Below, in pieces: positions 5,907 to 13,347 of a stretch of DNA of 13,879 nt; the stretch's first letter is position 1; each line of letters opens with the position of its first letter. The DNA is from an uncultured Lachnospiraceae bacterium (GTDB taxonomy: Bacteria; Bacillota; Clostridia; Lachnospirales; Lachnospiraceae). The notes below the pieces were generated by a model. That model ran no database searches. It was given only the letters and a program-made list of their open reading frames with translations, and was not told where the DNA came from. Made by a program: the position numbers and the translations under genes. Where the stretch lies: positions 1-13,879 of the forward strand of contig CAJTZB010000054.1 in the NCBI GenBank assembly GCA_910583815.1, written 5' to 3'.

Positions 5907-7073
5907 ATGTACAGAAGGCAGTTTTATGATAGGGCTATATCAGAAGACAGGCTGCTGCGCCAGAATAGGCGAGGCATGTATTCCATGAACCTGCAGTTTT
6001 TTGCAGACAGCGGCGGTGGTGGCGAAAAAACAGAAGATGCGACCACAAAACGTCTTCAGGATGCAAGAAAAGAAGGACAGGTAGCAAGAAGCCAGGAACT
6101 GATTACGGCTGCTATGCTGCTTGCATTGTTTCTTGCAATCAAGCTGTTTGTCGGATTTATTGGGAACCGGCTGCTGCTCACATTTTATGAGAGCTATTCC
6201 TATATTGGCATATATGCAACGGACCTTGCTACAATAAATATAGGCGGCGCGATTATTCAGAATGCGATGGTCAATATCCTGCTTATGTTGCTTCCGGTAT
6301 TTGTTTTTGCGATGGTTCCGGCAATTGCAATGAATGTTTTTCAAGTGAAATGGAAGGTAACGGGAAAACCTCTGCAGCCAAAGTTCAACCGCATGAATCC
6401 GATCAGCGGATTTAAGAAAATACTTTCCAAGGATAAGCTGTTCGAGCTTATTAAGTCTATTGCTAAAATTGGTATTATTTTTTATCTGGCTTATACTACC
6501 TTAAAAGGGGAAGTAGATAAACTGGCAATTTTATATGAGCTTGGCTTATTACAGGCAGTTTCTCTGATTGGCAACCTTGTGATTGACATGGGGATTAAAA
6601 TCAGTGCCTTTTATTTTATTATGGGCCTTGCAGATTATATTTACCAGAAACTGAAATTTAAAAAGGACATGAAGATGTCCAAACAGGAAGTAAAGGACGA
6701 ATATAAACAGCAGGAAGGCGACCCACAGATTAAAGGGCGTATTAAGTCCAAAATGAGGGAAGCTTCTATGCGCCGTATGATGCAGAGCATGCCGGATGCG
6801 GATGTTGTTATTACAAACCCGACACATTTTGCATGTGCCATCCGTTATGACAAGGAAAAGGCAGCTGCACCGGTGCTGACTGCAAAAGGTGCCGATTATC
6901 TGGCACAGAAAATTAAAGAGGCGGCAAAAGAATACAATGTACCGATTGTGGAAAATAAGCCGCTTGCACGAATGCTCTACTATAATGTTGATTTGGACAG
7001 TGAGATTCCGCCGGAGCTTTACCAAATGACAGCGGAAGTGCTTGCTTATGTATATCAGTTAAAGAACCAGTAA
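5907..7073 (+). CDS. flhB: FlhB, flagellar export switch protein (self-cleaving)
   Basis: With ATG 5907 the protein has 388 residues. The family N-terminal block, LQFFA then GGEKTEDATTKRLQDARKEGQ, falls at about 29-58. Four membrane helices follow to about residue 245, then a cytoplasmic domain with the autocleavage motif NPTH at 304-307. FlhB cleaves itself between N304 and P305, which switches export from rod/hook to filament substrates. The start is uncertain. GTG 5895 has CAGGGG 4 nt before it; ATG 5907 has AAGGTGG (5892-5898) at 8 nt and is my choice; ATGs at 5976 and 5985 would give the more usual short N-terminus before LQFFA. If 5907 is right, about 25 charged residues precede the family core. 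Confidence 0.95.
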   Translation: MYRRQFYDRAISEDRLLRQNRRGMYSMNLQFFADSGGGGEKTEDATTKRLQDARKEGQVARSQELITAAMLLALFLAIKLFVGFIGNRLLLTFYESYSYIGIYATDLATINIGGAIIQNAMVNILLMLLPVFVFAMVPAIAMNVFQVKWKVTGKPLQPKFNRMNPISGFKKILSKDKLFELIKSIAKIGIIFYLAYTTLKGEVDKLAILYELGLLQAVSLIGNLVIDMGIKISAFYFIMGLADYIYQKLKFKKDMKMSKQEVKDEYKQQEGDPQIKGRIKSKMREASMRRMMQSMPDADVVITNPTHFACAIRYDKEKAAAPVLTAKGADYLAQKIKEAAKEYNVPIVENKPLARMLYYNVDLDSEIPPELYQMTAEVLAYVYQLKNQ

Positions 7074-7095
7074 GACAGAAAGGAGGGAACAGGCA

Positions 7096-9135
7096 ATGAA
7101 GAAGGCAGATTTGATGATTGGTATTTATGTTTTAGCAGCAATTGTGTTCATGCTTGTTCCGATTCCAACGGGCCTTCTTGATGTGCTGATGGCACTGAAT
7201 ATTTCCGTTTCCATGATTATTCTGTTTAATGCTCTGTTTTCGCAGGAAGTGTTAAATATGTCTACATTTCCGTCTATTCTTCTTTTTACGACAGTATTCC
7301 GTATTTCCCTGAATATTTCTTCTACAAGAAATATTTTGACAGAGGGCTATGCAGGTGGTGTCGTAGAAGCGTTTGGTGCGTTTGTTGGTGGCGGTGATAT
7401 GATTGTTGGTATCATCGTATTTCTTATTTTGATACTCGTGCAGTTTATGGTTATCAACAAAGGTTCGGAACGTGTATCGGAAGTAACAGCGCGTTTTACC
7501 TTGGATGCGATGCCAGGAAAACAGATGTCCATTGATGCGGATTTGAATACAGGTGCCATAACAGATAAAGAAGCGCAGGAGAGGCGGCAGAAGATTCAAG
7601 ATGAGTCAAGCTTCTTTGGTGCTATGGACGGTGCTACAAAATACGTAAAGGGGGATGCGACTGCGGGCCTCCTGATTACAATTGTTAACCTTGTTGGCGG
7701 AATGCTGATGGGTTCTTTCCGTGGTGGTCTTCCAATCGGAGAGGCACTGGAAAAATATGCAATGTTGACAATCGGAGACGGACTGGTGTCTCAGATACCG
7801 TCTTTGATGATGTCGTTATCCACAGGTATTATGGTTACAAAGGTCTCCAAAGAAGCTGATATTGGAGATTTGTTAATTGGTCAGCTGTTTTCAATTCCAA
7901 AAGTAATGTACATGGTTGGTGCCGGGCTCGCCTTTCTTGGGCTGTTTACAAAGCTCCCGACGCTGATTTTTGTCGCTTATGGAGTAGTGTTCCTGATGGT
8001 TGGGCGTTCCATCCAGAGCAAGATAGAGATAGAAGCAGTAAAGGAAGAAGTTTCGGAAGTGGACAGCTCGGCGGAGGAAATCAGAAAACCGGAAAATGTC
8101 GTCTCGCTTTTGCAGGTGGACTCCATTGAACTGGAATTTGGTTATGGTATTATTCCGCTTGCTGACGTCAATCAGGGCGGTGACTTGCTTGACCGAGTCG
8201 TACTGATCAGGCGGCAGATTGCATTGGAATATGGCTGTGTTGTTCCTACTATCCGAATGCGTGATAACATTCAGCTGAATCCAAACCAATATGTCATTAA
8301 AATCAAAGGCATTCAGGTCAGTGAAGGAGAAATTTTATTTGACCACTATATGGCAATGAATCCTGGGCATGTGGAAGAAGAGATTACCGGTATTCCGACA
8401 TTTGAGCCTTCGTTCCATCTGCCGGCACTTTGGATTACAGAGAGTCAGAGGGAACGTGCAGAGTCATTTGGCTATACGGTAGTAGATCCGCCTTCAATCA
8501 TTGCAACGCATATTACTGAAGTTGTCAAAGAACATCTGGATGAGCTGCTGACCAGACAGGATGTACAGAACCTGATTAATAATATTCAGGAGCATAATGC
8601 GGCTCTTGTGACAGAACTGATGCCGAAGCTGCTTGGAATCGGTGAAATTCAGAAGGTGCTACAGAACCTGCTGCGTGAGGGAATTTCCATCCGTGACCTT
8701 GTTACGATTTTTGAAACGCTTGCAGACTATGCACCAACGACAAGAGATACCGATGTACTTACAGAATATGTAAGACAGAGCCCAAGCATTAAGCGTTTTA
8801 TTTCCAATAAATATTTTCCAATCAATATGACGACAAGCGTAGTTACTTTGGATCCGAAAATTGAGCAGGAGATCATGTCTTCTGTTAAACAGACAGAGCA
8901 AGGGTCGTATATTGCAATTGATCCGGAAAAGAATCAAAGGGTAATGCAGTCTGTCAAAGATGAAGTGGAGAAATTAGAAAATCTGGGGAACAATCCAATT
9001 ATTATTACTTCCCCTATCGTACGCATGTATTTTAAGCGCATGACAAAAGAATACTTTAAGGATTTGATTGTAATTTCTTATAATGAAATCGAATCCAATG
9101 TAGAGCTTCAGTCCGTGGGAATGGTAACAGCATAA
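7096..9135 (+). CDS. flhA: FlhA, flagellar export gate and substrate-docking protein
   Basis: A 679-residue protein of typical FlhA length. About eight membrane helices fill residues 1-320 and include the FHIPEP-family signature RISLNISSTRNIL at 69-81. The conserved cytoplasmic loop at about 121-191 carries RFTLDAMPGKQMSIDADLNT and later SSFFGAMDGATKYVKGDA. After an acidic linker at about 318-330, the cytoplasmic domain runs to the end; in this family nine copies form a ring that docks chaperone-substrate complexes. FlhA converts proton motive force into export. Its ribosome-binding site is among the best in the window: AAGGAGGG at 7080-7087, 8 nt before the ATG. A 128-nt gap separates it from flhF, the largest non-coding stretch here. 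Confidence 0.98.
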   Translation: MKKADLMIGIYVLAAIVFMLVPIPTGLLDVLMALNISVSMIILFNALFSQEVLNMSTFPSILLFTTVFRISLNISSTRNILTEGYAGGVVEAFGAFVGGGDMIVGIIVFLILILVQFMVINKGSERVSEVTARFTLDAMPGKQMSIDADLNTGAITDKEAQERRQKIQDESSFFGAMDGATKYVKGDATAGLLITIVNLVGGMLMGSFRGGLPIGEALEKYAMLTIGDGLVSQIPSLMMSLSTGIMVTKVSKEADIGDLLIGQLFSIPKVMYMVGAGLAFLGLFTKLPTLIFVAYGVVFLMVGRSIQSKIEIEAVKEEVSEVDSSAEEIRKPENVVSLLQVDSIELEFGYGIIPLADVNQGGDLLDRVVLIRRQIALEYGCVVPTIRMRDNIQLNPNQYVIKIKGIQVSEGEILFDHYMAMNPGHVEEEITGIPTFEPSFHLPALWITESQRERAESFGYTVVDPPSIIATHITEVVKEHLDELLTRQDVQNLINNIQEHNAALVTELMPKLLGIGEIQKVLQNLLREGISIRDLVTIFETLADYAPTTRDTDVLTEYVRQSPSIKRFISNKYFPINMTTSVVTLDPKIEQEIMSSVKQTEQGSYIAIDPEKNQRVMQSVKDEVEKLENLGNNPIIITSPIVRMYFKRMTKEYFKDLIVISYNEIESNVELQSVGMVTA

Positions 9136-9263
9136 GAAATTGCTGCAAGTTTGCTTGCAAACACACATATTTGTGTCCGGTATGGCCCAAAGGGGCTTTT
9201 GACACCCCAATCCTAATAAGAGAATGTACTTTGCGGTTTTAAGTGCCGCAGGTGCGGAAAGGC
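9136..9263 (+). promoter_or_regulatory. Structured leader between flhA and flhF, possible promoter
   Basis: No credible gene lies here. Visible on the plus strand: a perfect hairpin TGCAAG/CTTGCA (9144-9149 with 9154-9159); ACACA/TGTGT (9161-9165 with 9172-9176); GCCC/GGGC (9185-9188 with 9193-9196) followed by TTTT, like a short terminator; and GGGG (9192-9195) that could instead pair with CCCC at 9205-9208. Near the flhF start, CCGC at 9246-9249 can pair with GCGG at 9233-9236 or at 9254-9257. TTGACA at 9199-9204 matches a perfect -35, but the best -10 (GAGAAT, 9220-9225) is only 15 nt away and weak. It may be an attenuator, leader or weak promoter; no known riboswitch family is recognised. 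Confidence 0.4.
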
Positions 9264-10454
9264 ATGGCAACCAGTATGTTAATTAAAAAATTTCAGGCAG
9301 CCTCAGAGCAGGAGGCACTGCAGCTTGCAAAGCAGGAGCTTGGGAAAGATGTTATTATTACACATATTAAATCCATAAAGCCAAAGGGAATTTACCGTCT
9401 GTTTAAGAAGCCGGTTGTGGAAGTGACTGCGGCTGTAGACCGAGATGAGACATATGAAAGAGAACCTCTTAGGCCGGCATATCCGGAAACAATGCCGCAG
9501 AGCCTGCTGGACATACGGCTGCCAAAGGAGACGGAGCATTCTTCTGCAATTGAACAGAAACTGGACAGTCTTCAGACAATGCTGGAAAAGCAGTTAAAAG
9601 AGCAGACTGCTGCTCCTGCCCCGGCAGAAAAGGAAGAAAAAGAACCAGAAGAAATGACAAAAACAATGGCATGTGTCCGTATGATCTATAATCAGATGAT
9701 TGACAATGAAGTGGAAGAAGTCTATGCGAATAAAGTGATAGCAGAAATTGAGCATTCTCTGAAACCGGATACTTCTGTAGATAATATTTTGTCAGGTATT
9801 TATCAAAAGCTTGTGTTAAAGCTTGGCCAGACGAAACCTCTTGAGTTTGAAGAGGGAAATACAAAGTTTGTGTTTTTTATCGGACCGACTGGTGTTGGCA
9901 AGACAACAACAATTGCGAAACTGGCTTCTACATTAAAAATAAACAGAAAAGCGAAAGTGGCAATGTTTACGGCGGATACTTACCGCATTGCGGCTGTGGA
10001 CCAGCTTCGTTCGTATGCCAATATTCTGAATATTCCGCTTCGGGTTATTTATTCCGAAGAAGAATTAAAGGAAGCAGTAGAGGACTTCAGCAGTTATGAT
10101 ATTGTCTTGGTAGACACAGCGGGCCGTTCTCATAAAAACAAAGAACAGAGGGACGATATGGAGTGCTTGCTTCATGCAGTTCCGGAAGAAAAAAGGGAGA
10201 TTTTTCTTGTGCTTAGTGTAACGACAAAGTACAGAGATTTAATAAAAATTACAGAAGCGTATTCAGAAATTACAAACTATAACCTTATATTTACAAAGCT
10301 AGATGAAACAGGGGCTATCGGGAATATATTTAATGTCCGTATGCTGACAGAGGCACCATTATCTTATACTACTTTTGGACAGAATGTGCCAGATGATATT
10401 GCTCAGATTAACCCACAGAGCATTGCAAAACAGCTGTTGGGGGGTGGCAAGTAA
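9264..10454 (+). CDS. flhF: FlhF, SRP-family GTPase for flagellar placement
   Basis: With ATG 9264 the protein has 396 residues. The FlhF-specific N-terminal part (MLIKKFQAASEQEALQLAK, then a Pro/Glu-rich linker around 95-130) precedes an NG domain like Ffh and FtsY. GTPase motifs: G1 GPTGVGKTT from residue 207 (K213), a TADTYRIAA-type insertion-box segment, G3 DTAGR at 284-288 and G4 TKLDE at 344-348. FlhF helps set the site and number of flagella and recruits early basal-body parts; its partner FlhG is next, overlapping by one base (TAATG). The start is not certain: 9264 has AGGTG at 9250-9254 with 9-nt spacing, while ATG 9276 gives the more usual MLIKKF start with AAAGG 13 nt away. GTG codons at 9243 and 9252 are less likely. 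Confidence 0.95.
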   Translation: MATSMLIKKFQAASEQEALQLAKQELGKDVIITHIKSIKPKGIYRLFKKPVVEVTAAVDRDETYEREPLRPAYPETMPQSLLDIRLPKETEHSSAIEQKLDSLQTMLEKQLKEQTAAPAPAEKEEKEPEEMTKTMACVRMIYNQMIDNEVEEVYANKVIAEIEHSLKPDTSVDNILSGIYQKLVLKLGQTKPLEFEEGNTKFVFFIGPTGVGKTTTIAKLASTLKINRKAKVAMFTADTYRIAAVDQLRSYANILNIPLRVIYSEEELKEAVEDFSSYDIVLVDTAGRSHKNKEQRDDMECLLHAVPEEKREIFLVLSVTTKYRDLIKITEAYSEITNYNLIFTKLDETGAIGNIFNVRMLTEAPLSYTTFGQNVPDDIAQINPQSIAKQLLGGGK

Positions 10455-11347
10455 TGGATCAGGCAGAACATCTTAGAAAAATAATGCAGCAGGCGGAACC
10501 GAAATCCAATGTCAGAGTCATTACTGTTACAAGCGGAAAAGGCGGTGTCGGAAAAACAAGTATTTCTATCAATTTGGCAATTCAAATGAGCCGCATGGGG
10601 AAAAGAGTTGTAGTATTTGATGCAGATTTTGGTCTGGCAAATATTGAGGTCATGCTGGGAATCCGGCCACAGTACAATATGGCGGATTTGATGTTCCACG
10701 GCATGGATTTAAAAGGTATTGTGACAGAAGGGCCTGAAAATGTATCGTTTATTTCGGGCGGTTCGGGCGTACAGGAACTGGCGAAGATGAGCAGAGAACA
10801 GGTTATGTACCTAATTAAGAAATTGGGCGAACTTGACCAGAATACGGATGTGATTATTGTAGATACGGGCGCCGGAATCTCTGACAGTGTTTTGGAATTT
10901 GTAGTGGCAAGTGAAGAAGTCCTGTTGGTTGCTACACCGGAGCCGACTTCGATTACAGATGCTTATGCGCTTTTAAAGGCACTGAACCGAAAGGCAGGTT
11001 TTGAAAAGACAGAGACAAGAATCCGCATGATTGCCAACCGTGTCAAAAGCGAAGCAGAGGGCCAGAACCTGTATGAAAAAATGAACGTTGTCGTAAATAA
11101 GTTTTTAAATATTCCGCTTGACTATATGGGAATTGTGCCATTGGATGATCAGATGTCAAAAGCGGTCATGCGGCAGGTGCCGATTTCGGTAAGCCGTCCA
11201 AGTGCACCATCGGCAAAAGCGTTTCAGAGCATAACAAGAAGGCTGTTGGAAGTAGATGATTTGCAGGAAACAGAACATGGTGGGCTTTCACGCCTGTTTT
11301 CCAATCTGATTCGGGCTAAAATGAAAAATAAAAAGGCATCAACCTAG
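10454..11347 (+). CDS. flhG: FlhG (YlxH), MinD-type ATPase regulating FlhF and flagellar number
   Basis: A 297-residue MinD/ParA-family ATPase with the deviant Walker A motif KGGVGKT at 29-35, a DADFGLANIEVMLG segment at 56-69 and the switch motif VDTGAG at 136-141. The first residues, MDQAEHLRKI, hold the DQAxxLR motif known to stimulate the GTPase of FlhF, which separates FlhG from cell-division MinD. The C-terminus has a basic stretch (FSNLIRAKMKNKKAST), consistent with a membrane-targeting helix. FlhG limits flagellar number and in Bacillus also contacts FliM/FliY at the forming C-ring. Its ATG overlaps the flhF stop by one base, with a G-rich GGTGG ribosome-binding site ending at 10447, so the pair is probably translationally coupled. 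Confidence 0.95.
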   Translation: MDQAEHLRKIMQQAEPKSNVRVITVTSGKGGVGKTSISINLAIQMSRMGKRVVVFDADFGLANIEVMLGIRPQYNMADLMFHGMDLKGIVTEGPENVSFISGGSGVQELAKMSREQVMYLIKKLGELDQNTDVIIVDTGAGISDSVLEFVVASEEVLLVATPEPTSITDAYALLKALNRKAGFEKTETRIRMIANRVKSEAEGQNLYEKMNVVVNKFLNIPLDYMGIVPLDDQMSKAVMRQVPISVSRPSAPSAKAFQSITRRLLEVDDLQETEHGGLSRLFSNLIRAKMKNKKAST

Positions 11348-11409
11348 TGTCCTGCATATAGTTTCAGTAAGATAAGTGGCATGGAGCACAAAGGAGAAGA
11401 GAAGGGTGT

Positions 11410-12159
11410 ATGTCGCAAAAGTTTATTACCACCGGCAATAAAATAGAATTGTGTCTTACAAAACACGGAAAAGTTTCTGTAAAAGAAGAGCAGCCGACTT
11501 ATACAAGCCAATTTATGCAATGGACAGAAGAGTATGTAGCACAGATTGCAGTACCAATCTATAAAGGGCAGCATATCGGGATGAGCAGTGGGGACGAATA
11601 TCTTCTGACATTTTATACCACGAAAGGGCTGTACCGGTGCAGGGCAGTTGTTTTGGAACAGAGCATGCAGCAGCCGACTACGGCTGTTAAGCTGGCGTCT
11701 GAAATGGAAAAGTATGAGCGAAGGCGGTTTTACCGTATGGGATGTATTATTCCATTGACTTATGCGGTTCTGACAGCAGAACAAAAAGAGCAGTATGCAA
11801 GTCTAATGGAATGTGGTACGGAAGAAGAGAGACTGCTTCTGTGGGAACAATTTGAAGAAAATGCCGAATTTTTTGACGGAACGGTTTTAGACATCAGCGG
11901 CGGAGGAATGCGTTTTAACTCTGTGCTGCCGTGGCAGATGGGCGAATTTTTGCTGCTTCGTCCGGATTTGCCGGCTCAGATAAGAAGCGAACTCCCATTG
12001 CTGCTTGCCAGGCTGATTTCTTCCCAGCCAACCAAAAGCAGACAGGAAGTCTATGAAAACAGAGTGGAATATATTGATATTTCTGCGGTTCGGAGGAAAG
12101 TTCTGATTTGTTATATATTTCAAGAAGAGCGTAAAAAGCTGTACAGAGACGGAGGGTGA
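11410..12159 (+). CDS. PilZ-domain cyclic-di-GMP receptor, YcgR-like flagellar brake
   Basis: A 249-residue soluble protein. Residues about 5-95 resemble the N-terminal YcgR-type (PilZN) domain. A PilZ domain follows with both cyclic-di-GMP motifs: RRFYR at 105-109 (RxxxR) and DISGGG at 161-166 (D/NxSxxG). YcgR-type proteins bind cyclic-di-GMP and then act on the motor (FliG/FliM or MotA) to slow swimming; that role is inferred from domains and its position between flhG and cheB. About 51 residues separate the two motifs, more than is usual; residues about 122-155 form an acidic, helix-like insert (QKEQYASL, then EEERLLLWEQFEE). It starts 62 nt after flhG. The best ribosome-binding site, GAAGGG at 11401-11406, is only 3 nt from the ATG; AAGGAG at 11391-11396 is 13 nt away. 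Confidence 0.88.
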   Translation: MSQKFITTGNKIELCLTKHGKVSVKEEQPTYTSQFMQWTEEYVAQIAVPIYKGQHIGMSSGDEYLLTFYTTKGLYRCRAVVLEQSMQQPTTAVKLASEMEKYERRRFYRMGCIIPLTYAVLTAEQKEQYASLMECGTEEERLLLWEQFEENAEFFDGTVLDISGGGMRFNSVLPWQMGEFLLLRPDLPAQIRSELPLLLARLISSQPTKSRQEVYENRVEYIDISAVRRKVLICYIFQEERKKLYRDGG

Positions 12160-12161
12160 GC

Positions 12162-13343
12162 ATGGGAAAAAAGAATATTCTGATTGTTGATGACTCTGCA
12201 CTTATGAGAAGGGTGGAATCTGATATAATTAACTCAGACGATAGATTTCAGGTAATAGATGTAGCAACAAACGGTCTGGAAGCATTCGACTATGTGACAA
12301 GAGGCGATAAGCATTATGATGCTGTCGTGCTTGATATCAATATGCCAAAAATGAACGGTATTGAGTTTTTGGAGGCTCTGGAAAAGCAGAAGCTCAAAGT
12401 CAGAGTAATTATTGTCAGTACAGTGGCAGTTGCCGGAGCAAAAGATACTATCCGGGCACTGGAGCTAGGGGCATTTGACTATGTGACAAAACCGGACAGC
12501 TTTGTCAATGCCATGAGCGACAGTTTTAAAAAATGCCTTCTTGAAAAGCTTTCCTATGCAACAGGTGCGATGGAAGATTCGCTTTCCGGTATTAGGAAAA
12601 CAGAAACGGAGGATGGCAAGGAGCCGGGAAAGACAGCATTAGGAACAAAACCGGCAAGAACAGCAACGGCAGGAAAACCTGGTTTTGTTTCGCCAATGAA
12701 TCCGCGTGCGATTTTGGCAGAGGGATTTCAGCCAAGGAAGCCGCATAAAACCGTATCCGGTCCGGCAAAGAGGCTGATAGCAATTGCATCTTCTACCGGA
12801 GGCCCAAAGGCATTGCAGCAGGTAATCTGCAAGCTTCCCAAAAACCTGAACGCGCCTGTAGTTATTGTGCAGCATATGTCGGAAGGCTTTACAAAGTCAC
12901 TTGCGGCAAGGCTGGATGAGCTTAGTCCTGTAAAAGTCGTAGAGGCGCAGGGAGGCGAAAAGCTGGAGAAAGGTGTTGTCTATCTTGCAAAGGGCGGAAG
13001 CCAGATGCGCATCCGGAAAAGAGCGTCAGATTATGTGATTGACATCAATACTGAAGAGGCGGCAAGAAATGGTTTGAAGCCGTGCGCAGATATTATGCTG
13101 GAGTCTATTGCAGAGTTGGATTTTGAAGATATTATCTGTGTTGTCCTGACGGGTATGGGTGGCGACGGCACAATGGGAATACGGCAGTTAAACGAACGAA
13201 ACAATATTTTTGTAATTGCCCAGGACGAACAGACTTCCACTGTGTATGGTATGCCGAAAGTAGTCTACGAAGCTGGTCTTGTGGATGCAGTCAGACCATT
13301 GGAACAGATTGCAGAAGAAATTATAAAGAACATGGGGGTATAG
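12162..13343 (+). CDS. cheB: CheB, chemoreceptor glutamate methylesterase/deamidase
   Basis: A 393-residue protein. The receiver domain (1-~125) has acidic pair D10/D11, phosphoacceptor D58 in AVVLDINMP, S86 and K110 in TKPDSF. A long Lys/Thr/Gly/Ala/Pro-rich linker (~140-202) follows, then the methylesterase domain with catalytic S211 (SSTGG), H238 (VQHM) and D335 (GMGGDG). CheB removes methyl groups from, and deamidates, receptor glutamates; phosphorylation by CheA activates it, giving adaptation. All catalytic residues are present. I chose ATG 12162, with GGAGGG at 12151-12156 just upstream; a GTG at 12156 overlaps that site and would add only two residues. The gene begins 2 nt after the PilZ stop, so the two are probably translated together. 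Confidence 0.97.
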   Translation: MGKKNILIVDDSALMRRVESDIINSDDRFQVIDVATNGLEAFDYVTRGDKHYDAVVLDINMPKMNGIEFLEALEKQKLKVRVIIVSTVAVAGAKDTIRALELGAFDYVTKPDSFVNAMSDSFKKCLLEKLSYATGAMEDSLSGIRKTETEDGKEPGKTALGTKPARTATAGKPGFVSPMNPRAILAEGFQPRKPHKTVSGPAKRLIAIASSTGGPKALQQVICKLPKNLNAPVVIVQHMSEGFTKSLAARLDELSPVKVVEAQGGEKLEKGVVYLAKGGSQMRIRKRASDYVIDINTEEAARNGLKPCADIMLESIAELDFEDIICVVLTGMGGDGTMGIRQLNERNNIFVIAQDEQTSTVYGMPKVVYEAGLVDAVRPLEQIAEEIIKNMGV

Positions 13344-13347
13344 TAGT

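Noticed and set aside
6549..7025. 158-residue minus-strand open frame across flhB
   Set aside because: It lies wholly inside the conserved flhB cytoplasmic domain, has Cys/His/Phe-rich composition typical of antisense translation, and no initiation signal.
9185..9200. Intrinsic terminator ending an operon after flhA
   Set aside because: The stem is only 4 bp (5 with a wobble) and the T-run only four. flhF-flhG-cheB-cheA continue the same operon on the same strand, so at most it would be a weak attenuator.
9182..9202. Six-codon ORF (MAQRGF) in the flhA-flhF gap, as a leader peptide
   Set aside because: No ribosome-binding site stands before it and the codons show no regulatory amino-acid run. 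It overlaps the terminator-like hairpin by chance as far as can be seen.
9136..9263. Cyclic-di-GMP (GEMM) or other known riboswitch in the flhA-flhF gap
   Set aside because: The conserved GEMM sequence blocks and tetraloop-receptor pattern are not visible, and no other riboswitch class is recognised.
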